A DNA stretch of 64,000 bases from Stomorhina lunata (GCA_933228675.1 OW121743.1:80037995-80101994); one strand, 5' to 3'. Positions 25,012 through 36,692 are shown, counted from the stretch's first letter. The notes: a model not told the origin generated them from the sequence alone. A program made the numbers and translations.

Positions 25012-25749
25012 AATATATTACACATATAAGAAGCTGTTCACAAATTTAATTTTACATCCCCACTGTGTAGCCCATTTTAATAGAAATAGGCATACGAATT
25101 TCTTCAGTTATAACCCCCCACCCTCAAGCACGTAATTTGTGAACAGTCCCTAAGTCTACCTTTGGAATATTAAGTTACATCTTATTTAAAAAAACATGAA
25201 ACTTTATGATAATTTGAAGTGATTTCTTTACATAATAAACTTTTGAAAAATGTATGTACATAAACCTATCAAGTATTTTAATGAAATTAACATGACTGTA
25301 AATCAAAATGTTTCACTTGTTGATTTAACATTCTGGAAATATATTATTTTTTAAAAATCTGGTCACTCTATCCACAAGAAAACGTGCATGACTGTAACAA
25401 AACACACAAACACGCAATTAGAGAGTGCGGCGTAATTTGTGAGACCCGGCGAATGTTGTTGATGTAGGTAGCAAACATACAGTTTTGTTATGAAATTCTT
25501 TTACACGAATGTCAAAATACACACTTGCTCAAAAGTTCTTCTAATCTCCCAAATGTCAAATAACATATTAAAAAAAATGAGAGTTTAAACATCTTCTCCT
25601 CAGATGTTATCACCATTTTCTGAATTCGCCTTGGGGCAAATTTTTTTTCATGTGCATATTGGCAATTTTCGTATTTATTAATAAACAGTTGGCATTTATA
25701 TTTTATACCGAATAGTGTGGTTCTAATTTCTAATTAAAATAGAAAGAAA
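25012..25749. promoter_or_regulatory. 5' flank of the cystathionine gamma-lyase gene
   Basis: Single-copy AT-rich DNA between the DINE copy and the lyase start codon. A TATA-like TTATATTTTATA lies at 25696-25707, 43-54 bases before the ATG, which would leave only a short untranslated leader if used. No Inr, DPE or ecdysone response element was identified with confidence. The promoter could lie further upstream if there is a 5' intron. Confidence 0.3.
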
Positions 25750-26934
25750 ATGAATACAGAATTTAGAAAACAACCTAAAGGTTTTGCTACTAAGGCCATC
25801 CACGTTGCCCAAGAGCCGGAACAATGGAAAAGCATGTGTGTTATACCACCAATTTGCACCAGTACCACCTACAAACAAGACGGTCCCGGTGAACACAGAG
25901 GATTTGAATACTCGCGCAGTTTAAATCCCACACGCAATGTTTTGGAGCAGTGTTTGGCTTCCTTGGATAATGCCAAATATGGTCTGACATTTTCTTCTGG
26001 ATTGGGAGCCTCAACTGCCGTTATCACCATGTTGTCCTGTGGAGATCATATTTTGTTGGGTGATGATATCTATGGTGGCACCAATCGTTTGATTAGACAA
26101 ATTGCCTCAAGAATGGGTATAGAATTTACTTTTGCTGACTCGACCAATTTGGAAGAATTCAAGGCGGCTATCAGACCCAACACTAAATTGGTTTGGGTAG
26201 AGACCCCCACCAACCCCATGATGAAGGTTAGTGATATTGAAGCCTTGAGTAAGATAATACACGAAGCCGGTGATATAATCTTTGCCGTAGACAACACATT
26301 CTTAACCTCTTACTTCCAACGTCCCTTGGAATTGGGTGCCGATATGGTTTGTTATTCCCTAACCAAGTACATGAATGGTCATACTGATGTTGTAATGGGT
26401 GCTGTTACCCTCAATTCTGATGCCTTGCATCAACGTTTGAAGTTCATTCAAAATGCTGCTGGTATTGTACCCTCTCCCTTCGATTGCTATCAAGTGAATC
26501 GTTCTTTGAAAACTTTGGCCATTCGCATGGAACAACATCAAAAGAATGCCATAGCTGTTGCCAAGTTCTTGGAAAGTCACGATTTAGTGGAAAAGGTCTT
26601 ACATCCCGGTCTCCCCTCTCATCCTCATCATCAGTTGGCCTTAAAGCAAACCTATGGTTATAGTGGTGTTTTCTCCTTCTATCTTAAGGGTGGCTTGGAA
26701 CATTCAAAGGCTTTCCTTAAGGCTCTACATGTCTTCACTTTGGCCGAAAGTTTGGGAGGTTATGAAAGTTTGGCTGAATTGCCCTCAGTTATGACTCACG
26801 CTTCAGTGCCCGCTGAGGATAGAAAGAAACTTGGCATTACAGACTCTTTGATACGTTTGTCGGTTGGTCTTGAAGATGCTGAAGATCTTATTGATGATCT
26901 GAAGAAGGCTTTTGCCGCAGCTGAACGCATTTAA
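25750..26934 (+). CDS. Eip55E: Cystathionine gamma-lyase (PLP-dependent)
   Basis: A complete intronless 394-residue frame of the Cys/Met-metabolism PLP enzyme family, at the family's usual length. The enzyme splits cystathionine into cysteine, 2-oxobutyrate and ammonia, the last step of transsulfuration in the cytosol, and can release hydrogen sulfide. Visible active-site residues are Y54 and R56 in YSRSLNPTR (cofactor phosphate from the neighbouring subunit), Y108 in DDIYGG, D181 in VDNTF, the cofactor lysine K206 in YSLTKYMNGHTD, E333 in ESLGG, and R369 in LIRLSVGLED. Each is six positions before the human enzyme's numbering (K212, E339, R375), as I recall it. The start ATG has A at -3 (GAAAATGA) and no earlier in-frame ATG is needed. 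An AATAAA follows at 27040. It is closest in kind to Drosophila Eip55E, an ecdysone-induced gene; orthology is inferred, and a cystathionine gamma-synthase role is unlikely in an animal. Confidence 0.96.
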   Translation: MNTEFRKQPKGFATKAIHVAQEPEQWKSMCVIPPICTSTTYKQDGPGEHRGFEYSRSLNPTRNVLEQCLASLDNAKYGLTFSSGLGASTAVITMLSCGDHILLGDDIYGGTNRLIRQIASRMGIEFTFADSTNLEEFKAAIRPNTKLVWVETPTNPMMKVSDIEALSKIIHEAGDIIFAVDNTFLTSYFQRPLELGADMVCYSLTKYMNGHTDVVMGAVTLNSDALHQRLKFIQNAAGIVPSPFDCYQVNRSLKTLAIRMEQHQKNAIAVAKFLESHDLVEKVLHPGLPSHPHHQLALKQTYGYSGVFSFYLKGGLEHSKAFLKALHVFTLAESLGGYESLAELPSVMTHASVPAEDRKKLGITDSLIRLSVGLEDAEDLIDDLKKAFAAAERI

Positions 26935-27039
26935 GGAAAATATTGTACATTTGTGAATTAAGTGAAAAAGAAAATCACATTTTACATTAAGTTTAGGTAA
27001 TTTTTATAAAAAATTGATGAAACAAAACTATTTAAAAAA

Positions 27040-27045
27040 AATAAA
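27040..27045 (+). promoter_or_regulatory. Poly(A) signal of the lyase gene
   Basis: AATAAA, 106 bases after the TAA stop codon, in an A-rich tract. It is the first canonical signal downstream and implies a 3' untranslated region of about 120-140 bases. Confidence 0.65.
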
Positions 27046-27096
27046 AGAAAATCAAGTTTACACATAATTACAAAGTGATTTAAAATCTTCGTTTAT

Positions 27097-27190
27097 TTAT
27101 ACCCTACATCAACATAGGGTATTATAAGTTTATACTAATGTATGTATGTTACTCAAAGGTATATTGGGTCTTTAATTATACCGATCGACT
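27097..27190 (+). mobile_element. 5' fragment of a DINE-1-like element
   Basis: It starts TATACCCTACATCAACATAG and continues GGGTATTATAAGTTTATACT, the 5' hairpin and start of the family, then reaches TTATACCGATCGAC as in the composite copy at 41558. It is cut off where non-LTR sequence begins. Confidence 0.65.
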
Positions 27191-27400
27191 TGCATCAACA
27201 ATGAATATCGACATCGAATGAACCATGAGCTGCGTTGGCTAGAACATGTGCTAATGGACGAAAATATTCCGGAAAATGCTTATAAAAGGGGACTTCCGAA
27301 ACTTTGATTGAAAGACCAGTAGAGAAAAATTTTTCAAAAGGCCTGAAATTCTAAAATAACATTAACAGGTTCCAAATATGAACATTTAAGTAAGTAAGTA
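27191..27400 (+). pseudogene. Non-LTR retrotransposon 3' fragment
   Basis: The frame from 27213 reads HRMNHELRWLEHVLMDENIP, then GLPKL, which resembles the RWLGH...RMDD...GRPKLRW tail of insect non-LTR reverse transcriptases (RTE- or R1-like). Stops follow at once. The fragment ends in an AAGT simple repeat (27388-27400), and TACCGAT occurs on both sides (about 27179-27185 and 27400-27406), a possible target-site duplication. Confidence 0.5.
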
Positions 27401-28015
27401 TACCGATGTAGTAGGAGTTAATTTAAAAATTTCATTATTATTGGCTTAGCTTCTAAAACAAGACATACAGTCAAAATTTATTTAAAAGCTGGCAAATCTG
27501 CAAATAATGAAATTTGTTTAATTCTGAAGATAATGACAACGTAAATCAATACTCAATTTCAAATTTAATTTATTGATTTTGGATAGGCTTATATAATACT
27601 TCATTCAGTCTTGATGGGCTCAAAACTTTCTTGTCCGTTTTTTTTTTAAAGAAATTAGAATATTTAAAACATAATAATATTTTCTTATTCATAAAATTCA
27701 TAATAATTCTCATTTATTATGTTTTGACGCCTAGTTTTTCATTATTGGCAAATTATTATATCTTTAACAATAAATGTACGTTAATTATCGATCGGATGTT
27801 AATTATTTTGATATATTGCATTTTAAAATTGATTGTGTATTCAGTTTTTTATCTCTATAAAAATAACATTATTTTTGTACTCTGATATCTTAATTTATTT
27901 GAAGATATTAAAATAGAATATTTTTGTTTTCAAAATTTAGAGCGTCACAAAAGTTTAGGCACACCATCAATTCTAATTATATAAAGAATATACATATTTG
28001 CTTTAACTACACCAT
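27401..28015. other. AT-rich sequence, no gene recognised
   Basis: It holds one isoleucine- and tyrosine-rich 84-codon frame (27631-27885) of very low complexity, and a run matching no repeat family I recognise. I see no gene. Confidence 0.4.
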
Positions 28016-28540
28016 TTTCAATTGAAATAGAGAAATACTCAATTGAAATTTAGAATTTTAAAATTTAAATGGAGAATTTTTCAATTGAAATTGTGAAAGG
28101 ACCAATTGAAAATGAGGTTGAATTTTTTAATTGAAATTGAGAAATTTTCAATTGAAAATGAGAAATTTTCAATTGAAATTGTGAATTTTAGAATTGAAAT
28201 TGAGAAAACTCCAAATGAAATTTTAACCCCATTTTTAATTTTGGTTTTCTTAATTTCGATTCTAAAATTCTCAATTTCAATTGAAAATTTCTCATTTTCA
28301 ATTGAAAATTTCAGTTAAAAAAATCAATCTTATTTTCAATTGGGTTTTTCTCAATTTCAATTAAAAAAATTCTCAATTTAAATTTAAAAATTCTCAATTT
28401 CAATTGAAAATTTCTCATTTTTAATTGGGATTTTCTCAATTTCAATTTACAAATTCTCATTTTCAATTGAAAAATTCTCAATTTCAATTGAAAATTTCTC
28501 AATTTCATTTGAAAATTTCTCATTTTCAACTAAAAAATTC
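28016..28540. repeat. ~22-bp minisatellite in inverted halves
   Basis: Units of the type TTCTCAATTTCAATTGAAAATT (about 22 bp) repeat in one orientation from about 28250 to 28540 and in the complementary orientation (AATTGAAATTGAGAAATTTT) from 28016 to about 28225, meeting near 28230. CAATTG inside the unit is itself palindromic. The array directly abuts the DINE copy at 28545. Frames read from it are repeats of EIEKFSI-type residues. Confidence 0.88.
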
Positions 28541-28544
28541 TCAT

Positions 28545-29316
28545 TATACCCTTCACCACCATAGGTGGGGTATTATAAGTTTGTGCTGATGTTTGTAACG
28601 CATAGAAATATTTGTCTTAGACCCACCTTTTAGTATACCAATAGACTTAGAATCACTTTCTGAGTCGATTTAGCGATGTCCGTCCGTCCGTCCGTCCGTC
28701 TGGCTGGCTGGATCCCCATGTAAACCTTGTAATTAAACTACAGGTCGCAATTCTAAAGATAATTTGATGAAATTTGGCACAGATAATTTTTTTGATAATG
28801 GGACCATGGCTATTGAAATTGGTCAAAATCGGTCGATTATTTATGGTACCTCCCATAGGTCCCACTTCCCGGAATTGCTATATTGGCCACAAATATCAAT
28901 ATTTTTTCATGAAATTTAAAACAGATACTGCTTATGTAAACATAAATCACTGTACCAAATTTCGTTGAAATCGGTCCACATTTGACCATAGCTCCCATAC
29001 AAACTCTTCTTCAAAAACGCACTAAATGAGACAAAAAATCACTAAAACGCTCGTAAATCTAAAGATAATGAAAATTTTGAGTTTATTTTTTGCGTACATA
29101 ATTTTTGTAACAACTGTAATCAATTTGCCAAATTTGGAGATAATCGGTCCACATTTGACGGAAACAGGTTGAATATATACGTTTTGAGACAATGTTTGTA
29201 TGATGGCAAAATTTAGCAAATATTTGTCTTTATACAGGAAAAATAACACCTTTGACCTTAGTGGTGAAGGGTATCGTATGGTCGGCTTGACCGACTATAG
29301 CGCTTTCTTACTTGTT
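28545..29316 (+). mobile_element. Near-complete DINE-1-like Helentron copy
   Basis: It starts TATACCCTTCACCACCATAG followed by GTGG, a 5' hairpin in which CCACC pairs with GGTGG; a (GTCC)n tract lies at about 28678-28698. The body is conserved, GGTGAAGGGTA reappears near the 3' end as the subterminal inverted repeat, and the copy ends with the CGGCTTGACCG hairpin and CTTTCTTACTTGTT. This is the best reference copy in the window; it supplies the empty site that dates the MITE at 23793. It is non-coding. Confidence 0.88.
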
Positions 29317-29971
29317 TTTAATTTAATATGTTCTGCAAATCACTTTCGCGTGATTTTGAAATCATATTAGTTTTCTTTGTTCACAAGTTATTTTGATAAT
29401 TTTATAATTCAGTACATTTAAGATGATGAAAGTACAGAATCTTATTGATAAATGCTCTGAAAATTTCAACAATTTTAGAAATTACAGCCTTTTTTAATTT
29501 TATGTGATTTTAATATTTTTGGATTTTTCATTTTTGGACCTTTTAAAAATGCTCTGTTCTTTCAGTAACATAACTTGATGCAATATTATTTGTCTTTTTA
29601 GTTTGTTTTTGTGCTGTGAAACGTTGACTTAATATTAATCTTGACACACCCCTTAATTGTCTCAGAATCCCCTACTGAGTCTTTTTGATAATCGCTCTGT
29701 GTCTTAAAAGTGTCTTAAATGCTACATAATTTAATACAGATATAGTTCTGCAAAGTTAGGTTCTGTATTGGTTTACATTTGATTTTAGCTATTTCAATTG
29801 ATAGATATCAATTTAAAACAGCTACGGCTTTAAAACGGCGAAAAATTAAAAAAAAAACCTAGCTAGAAACGTTAAAATTAACACTTTGGAAAGGGAATAG
29901 ATAGTAAAGAGTTAAGAGGTGGTGAATAGACAGATAAAGTCATGTCTATTTTTGTAGAACAGTGATGTTGA
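29317..29971. other. AT-rich sequence, no gene recognised
   Basis: I recognise no gene, repeat family or RNA here. Confidence 0.4.
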
Positions 29972-30205
29972 TCCATCTTTTATTATCTTGACGTATTATT
30001 TAAGCTTTTTGTTATACAGCCAATTTTATTTCTTTTACATCGACGGCGTGTTGATGCTGTAAAGCTTTCCGCTGATATAGGATACTGTGTTGACATCAGT
30101 TACCTTTGTTTCGCCACAAGACACACTACTGGACAAACAATTCAGTTATTACATGAGAAATTTCCTGGTGATGTGATTTATATGGTTAGCACGTCGACTT
30201 CTTAG
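29972..30205 (+). other. Unrecognised 78-codon open stretch without ATG start
   Basis: One frame stays open from 29972 to a TAG at 30203 with balanced composition, unlike the AT-rich surroundings (for example VDAVKLSADIGYCVD and CFATRHTTGQTIQLLHEKF). There is no credible start codon and I recognise no family. It could be an internal exon, a decayed mobile-element frame, or chance. It runs into the tRNA-like segment. Confidence 0.25.
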
Positions 30206-30250
30206 CAAAACATATTAAATTCTTCTGGGTTCGAGCCCCAGTCACGGAAA
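30162..30250 (+). other. tRNA-like segment (pseudogene or tRNA-derived)
   Basis: CTGGGTTCGAGCCCCAG at 30225-30241 is a perfect tRNA T arm: a 5-bp stem and a TTCGAGC loop that doubles as a B box. ATGGTTAGCAC upstream (about 30182-30192) resembles a D arm/A box. The anticodon arm is not convincing, and only a weak acceptor match (TCC..GTGA with TCACGGA) can be drawn. A decayed tRNA or a tRNA-derived SINE head is more likely than a working tRNA. Confidence 0.35.
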
Positions 30251-32859
30251 CATTAAATGTGGCCACAAAAAATCTGATTTATTGATTTTGTATAGCAAAG
30301 AATTCACGTTTCCTTGTTCATTTTCTGGCCGATGATGCTGCCTCTTTGGATGGTACTCGTACTCGTTTTGGATTTTGTGAGGGTAATTTATATAACCGCC
30401 TAGTTGCAAATGGAAATTATCACCAAATATGATTTTATTGAAGCATCCTTTTTCAAAATTAAAATTCTTTGTTCAAAAGTGTAGTGTTCATATGTCAAGG
30501 GATGACAGCTCAATTATTGAGATTTCATTATTTAAAATTATATCATAATTAAGTATTATAGTCATGATATAAGTATAAGCATGATATAAGTATAAGGTAA
30601 TTCCATTTGCTTTACTAACTTTTTAATAAGAATTTTTGAAGTTTGAATTTTATGTATAAATTTGAAAATCGTTGCCAGATTTTTTCTATATGAGGATTTG
30701 TTTTTAATGTGTAATGGATATTGACGAATAATAAATTTTGGTTAACTTAAATAACATACCACAGAATACTATATCAGAAATAAAGGAAGGCCATAATTAT
30801 ATGAATGTCTTATTTATTTCAACTTTTGTTAATTTTAAAAGCTCGAAAATTCAAAATGTTTTTATTAAAGTATAAAATGGGTATCTTGGACCAATGAGGA
30901 AGGTATTTTCATTCTACTCTATAGTTTAGTTTCGTAAAAAAAAGCTGGCAGTGCCAGGTGTTGTCGAGGAGGGATCTTTAAAAGGTCTATTACAGTCATC
31001 TCATCCTCATTTAGTAACTTCGTGGGTCTCTTCTAAAATCGGCTCTAAGCCTGCTTTGATAGTTTTTGAGATTCTTTAGAATATTCATTCCACCTCAACC
31101 CACCAGGGATATAAAGCATTAAAACAACTTTCCTTATATGGAAATGAGGTGCTACAGAAGCGAGTTATCATTTCAAGAAGCTTCACCGATAAAAGTTCTC
31201 CATCTAAAAGAGAACTATTTATGACTTGGTTCAACTACCTATCGGTAGTCTTCGCTGTCACTTTTATTGCAAATAGCTCACTGATAGTGTATAGAATTGA
31301 CAAAATAGCACGTAAATCTACTGAATCAACAGTCGGTTCTTCGTACCGGAACGACTCGAAAATCTTAGGATTAATAATATCGCAGTTGCATCAATAACTG
31401 AATCGGCCAATGTGACATTTGTATTTTTAACAGTTACGATATCTGGAGAACAAGCCATATTTAACAAGTAAATGAATAATGAAATTCGTCTCTGGTATTT
31501 TGATGTTGTTCTTCTTCAGCCAATACTTCGGTCTAACATCCTTGGGCTACGTGGAGGCGTCAGAAGAGTTTTTGGTATCTGTTGGTATCCGATTATCTAA
31601 AAATCCAGTCCAGGTTATAATTGCATTTTATTTCAATTTATTTAAATTAAAATTGTATATTTCTTTTTTATATAAATTACAAAAAAAAAAATCAAAAAAT
31701 TTTCCAAATGACAAATAAAAAATACACAAATTTTCAAACAAATTCAAAAATGTATGGTAGCTTCATTTTTACACAAATGTCAAAATCCTAATATGTGTCA
31801 GATAGTGATTTTTAAATTTAATATTGACAATGGAACTACCGTGTGTATATATCTTGATTATAATCATACTTATTACGACATTTTCGTACTAGATTAATCT
31901 ACTACCAAACTCTCGAAGATACGACTTCGACACTAGTAGTAAGGCGGATAAAGGTTATTTTATCTTTAAAAACTTAAAATACCAAATACATATTTATTTA
32001 CAATAAATCCTTATACTAATATTTTCTTCTTATTATTTCCAAAAACATATTGCGTTATCTACAAAAAACCATAATCACTTTGAGCGTTATTGTTATTTAC
32101 AATTGAACATAATGCGTATAGGTAGCCTAGACCAGATTGATTAGTACACTTTTTTTAAAAGTACTTAAGGTTTATTAGGAAATTTGTTAATTATTTGAAA
32201 TATTGTATTTTAAAAACAGCTAAATATTTTCGAAAAACAAAGTAATGATCAGCAGAAAATGTTAATAAGAGCTCGTTGCTGCGAGGGCTACCATTGCGAC
32301 CACTCTCTGTTCAGCTCTGTCTATATTATTTTTAAAAAAGTCTGAATAAATAATATTCTTTGAATATATAAGCTTAAATCACTCATTCTGAATACAAAAT
32401 TTAAAAATGTTAATGCGTCTTCATTATTATCTTGCTAATTCCGGAAACAAGGAGTATTTTTTTTAATGATCTGATGTGAATTCGCTTTGGTTGGTCTCTT
32501 TTAAAGCATGATCGTACAAAAAGTTGTTATTGTTAATTGTCATGAGTTTGAACTGTTTGATCTTTCTTTCTATTTTTGAATACAAATATTTGCGATCGCG
32601 TGGTATACTTTTAAAGGCTGGACAACAATATCTAATTATAAATTTGGACTGGCATTATTTTCAAATTCTTTAAAAAGATAGATGTGAAGATTTAGTAACG
32701 CGGGCAACGCCGCTCAATTTTTTTTAATATTTCATACAATTTTGAAATATTACCCTCCCTATTTTTGCCAAAACCTATCAAAGAAGTTACCCAACAATTT
32801 AACACGGAATAAAGAATTCCTGCAGCTCTGATCCTGATTTTTTCTAACCAAACTCTATA
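30251..32859. other. Mostly unique sequence with two unassigned frames
   Basis: A balanced-composition stretch at about 30950-31560 holds two frames. The one at 31149-31397 (82 codons, TTG-type start) includes a hydrophobic run FNYLSVVFAVTFIANSSLIV. The one at 31479-31718 begins MKFVSGILMLFFFSQYFGLT, which looks like a signal peptide, but becomes low-complexity after about 45 residues. I recognise neither. AACGCGGGCAACGCCG at about 32697-32712 matches a Helitron-like end also seen at 41293. The rest shows nothing recognisable. Confidence 0.35.
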
Positions 32860-35150
32860 TCATAAAAATTTTTAAAATTTCTTATTTTTATAGGAAATTT
32901 TTTAAATTTCTTATTTTAATAGGAAATTTTAAAAATTTCTTGTTTTTATAGGAAATTTTTAAAATTTCTTATTTTTATATGAAATTTTTAAAATTTCTTA
33001 TTTTTATAGGAAATTTTTAAAATTTCTTATATTTATAGGAAATTTTGAAAATTTCTTATATTTATAGGAAATTTTTAAAATTTCTTATTTTTATAGAAAA
33101 TTTTGAAAATTTCTTATTTTTATAGGAAATTTTGAAAATTTCTTATTTTTATAGGAAATTTTTAAAATTTCTTATTTTTATAGGAAATTTTTAAAATTTC
33201 TTATTTTTATAGGAAATTTTGAAAATTTCTTATTTTTATAGGAAATTTTGAAAATTTCTTATTTTTATAGGAAATTTTGAAAATTTCTTATTTTTACAGG
33301 AAATTTTGAAAATTTCTTATTTTTATAGGAAATTTTTAAAATTTCTTATTTTTATAGGAAATTTTTAAAATTTCTTATTTTTATAGGAAGTTTCTAAAAT
33401 TTCTTATTTTTATAGGAAGTTTCTAAAATTTCTTATTTTTATAGGAAATTTTTAAAATTTCTTATTTTTATAGGAAATTTTTAAAATTTCTTATTTTTAT
33501 AGGAAATTTTGAAAATTTCTTATTTTTATAGGAAATTTTTTAAATTTCTTATTTTTATAGGAAATTTTTAAAATTTCTTATTTTTATAGGAAATTTTTAA
33601 AATTTCTTATTTTTATAGGAAATTTTTTTAAATTTCTTATTTTTATAGGAAATTTTTTTAAATTTCTTATTTTTATAGGAAATTTTGAAAATTTCTTATT
33701 TTTATAGGAAATTTTGAAAATTTCTTATTTTTATAGGAAATTCTTAAAATTTCTTATTTTTATAGGAAATTCTTAAAATTTCTTATTTTTATAGGAAATT
33801 TTTAAAATTTCTTATTTTTTATAGGAAATTTTTAAAATTTCTTATTTTTATAGGAAATTTTTACAATTTCTTATTTTTATAGGAAATTTTTAAAATTTCT
33901 TATTTTTATAGGAAATTTTTAAATTACTTATTTTTATAGGAAATTTTTAAAATTTCTTATTTTTATAGGAAATTTTTAAAATTTCTTATTTTTATAGGAA
34001 AATTTTAAAATTTCTTATTTTTATAGGAAAATTTTAAAATTTCTTATTTTTATAGGAAATTTTTAAAATTTCTTATTTTTATAGGAAATTTTTAAAATTT
34101 CTTATTTTTATAGGAAATTTTTAAAATTTCTTATTTTTATAGGAAGTTTTTAAAATTTCTTATTTTTATAGGAAATTTTTAAAATTTCTTATTTTTATAG
34201 GAAATTTTTAAAATTTCTTATTTTTATAGGAAATTTTTAAAATTTCTTTAATTTTTATAGGAAATTTTTAAAATTTCTTTAATTTTTATAGGAAATTTTT
34301 AAAATTTCTTATTTTTATAGGAAATTTTTCAAAAATTTCTTATTTTTATAGGAAATTTTGAAAATTTCTTATTTTTATAGGAAATTTTTCAAATTTCTTA
34401 TTTTTATAGGAAATTTTAAAAATTTTTTACTTTTATAGGAAATTTTTAAAATTTCTTATTTTTATAGGAAATTTTGAAAATTTCTTATTTTTATATGAAA
34501 TTCTTAAAATTTCTTATTTTTATAGGAAATTTTTAAAATTTCTTATTTTTATAGGAAATTTTTAAAATTTCTTATTTTTATAGGAAATTTTTAAAATTTC
34601 TTATTTTTATAGGAAATTTTGAAAATTTCTTATTTTTATAGGAAATTTTGAAAATTTCTTATTTTTATAGGAAATTTTTAAAATTTCTTATTTTTATAGA
34701 AAATTTTGAAAATTTCTTATTTTTATAGGAAATTTTGAAAATTTCTTATTTTTATAGGAAATTCTTAAAATTTCTTATTTTTATAGGAAATTTTTAAAAT
34801 TTCTTATTTTTATAGGAAATTTTTAAAATTTCTTATTTTTATAGGAAATTTTGAAAATTTCTTATTTTTATAGGCAATTTCTTATTTTTATAGGAAATTT
34901 TGAAAATTTCTTATTTTTATAGGAAATTTTTAAAATTTCTTATTTTTATAGGAAATTTTTAAAATTTCTTATTTTTATAGGAAATTTTTAAAATTTCTTA
35001 TTTTTATAGGAAATTTTTAAAATTTCTTATTTTTATAGGAAATTTTTAAAATTTGCCACTTTTATAGGAAATTTTGACAATTTCCCACTTTTATAGGAAA
35101 TTTTGAAAATTGTCCACTTCTTTTTTTTTAGGAAATTTTGAAAATATTAA
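32860..35150. repeat. AT satellite, 29-bp unit
   Basis: About 78 head-to-tail copies of a 29-bp unit containing TTTCTTATTTTTATAGGAAA and TTTTTAAAA. Common variants are TTTTGAAAA for TTTTTAAAA and single-base T-run changes. Orientation is constant. Units at the right edge (CCACTTTTATAGG) diverge. It is the same family as the 31-bp arrays to the right, shorter by the TC that turns TTTTTAAAA into TTTTTCAAAAA. Confidence 0.95.
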
Positions 35151-35915
35151 ACCGATTTTGGCCAATTTCAACAACAATTTTTTGCCTATGGTTGTATTGG
35201 GTATAAAAACTTATATTCGTTTTATATTTGATTGCGGGTGTATTCAACGCTTCTTTCCCACTTTGTAGCCGTAGGGCAAAACCTATTTGATATAATCTAT
35301 AAACTTTTGCTTCATTTAATTTTGATATAAAAGTAAATAAATAATATTTGTATAAAAAAATATTCAATTTTTTTTGGGAAGATGCTTTTTTCATATTCAT
35401 ATAAATTCTGTTTGCCACTGATACTTTTTCTATCATTTATTCGCTTATTTGTTGTCAAACATTAAATTATTCATTAAATTTGTTGTGACAACAGAAAAAT
35501 ATTAAATATAACAAATGTACGAGTATTTGTGGTTTATAAATATTAAATACTTTTTATGAAATTTTGAAAATAATATTAGGCCAAAAAAAAGAGTTAATAA
35601 ATTTTTTAAGAGTATTAAATTTGTAAAAATTTATGCTTTAAAGGTTATTTCTGTGGTTATTTTGGTTAATTGTTTTACTGATGAGTTTTTAAAAATTAAA
35701 CGTAATTTTAATATTAAAACAATTTGAATATTAAAAAAGTTTTATTGTTAAAGAAATTTTAATCTTACAAAAAATAGGTTTTTGTTATTAGAATTAGGAG
35801 ATAGTAAATATTTTTTAAAGCAGAGTTTATTTGTGATGACAAGAGATTTTTTGATACGTCAATTCTTGCCGCATTTTCAAATTGGTTGGGTAGAAGATAT
35901 CGGCTTATGGGGTAT
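35151..35915. other. AT-rich sequence, no gene recognised
   Basis: A 102-codon minus-strand frame (35128-35436) starts inside satellite sequence and is not convincing. GGGTATAAAAAC at about 35199-35210 may be a DINE end remnant. I see nothing else. Confidence 0.35.
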
Positions 35916-36692
35916 TTATACCCTTCACCACCATAGGTGGAAAGGGTATTATAAGTTTGTGCTGATGTATGTAACGCATAGAAATATTTGTCTTAGACCC
36001 ACCTTTTAGTATGCCAATAGGCTTAGAATCACTTTCTGAGTCGATTTAGCGATGTCCGTCTGTCCGTCCGTCCGTCTGGCTGGCTGGACCTCCATGTAAA
36101 CCTTGTAATCAAACTGCTTGTCGCAATTCTAAATATAATTTGATAAAATTTGGCACAGATCATTTTTTTTGATAATGGGACTATGGCTATTGAAATTGGT
36201 CACAATCGGTCGATTATTTATGGTACCTCCCATAGGTCCCACTTCCCGGAATTGATATATTGGCCACAAATATTAATATTTTTTTATGAAACTTAAAACA
36301 AATTCTGCTTACGTAAACTTAAATCACGGTCCACATTTGACCATAGCTTCCATACAAACTCTTCTTTAAAAACACACTAAATGAGACAAAAATCTTTAAA
36401 ACGCTCGTAAATCTAAAGACAAAGAGAATTTTGAGTTTATTTTTTGCATACATAAGTTTTGTATCAATAGTAATCAATTTGCCAAATTTCGAGATAATCG
36501 GTCTACATTTGACCCTAGCTCTCATATAAGTCCAAATGACAGCTTAAATATATAAGTTTTGAGAAAATTTTTGTATGATGGCAAAATTTAGCAAATATTT
36601 GGTTTATACAGGAAAAATAACACCTTTGACCTTAGTGGTGAAGGGTAACGTATGGTCGGGCTTGACCGACTATAGCACTTTTTTACTTGTTG
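35916..36692 (+). mobile_element. Near-complete DINE-1-like Helentron copy
   Basis: It is similar along its length to the copy at 28545: 5' TATACCCTTCACCACCATAG hairpin, (GTCC)n near 36056-36076, conserved body, 3' hairpin from CGGGCTTGACCG, and end TTTTTTACTTGTT. A short deletion removes body sequence near 36325, where AAATCAC joins GGTCCACATTTG. It is non-coding. It lies between the 29-bp satellite and the first tRNA-Tyr gene. Confidence 0.86.

Noticed and set aside
26070..26580. Two minus-strand frames of 73-75 codons
   Set aside because: They are shadows of the cystathionine gamma-lyase gene on the other strand.
28653..29249. Frames of 64-75 codons, also seen at 7016-7285, 23559-23780, 24705-24929 and 36319-36525
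   Set aside because: The same peptides recur because they are read from copies of the non-coding DINE-like element; there is no start-stop conservation.
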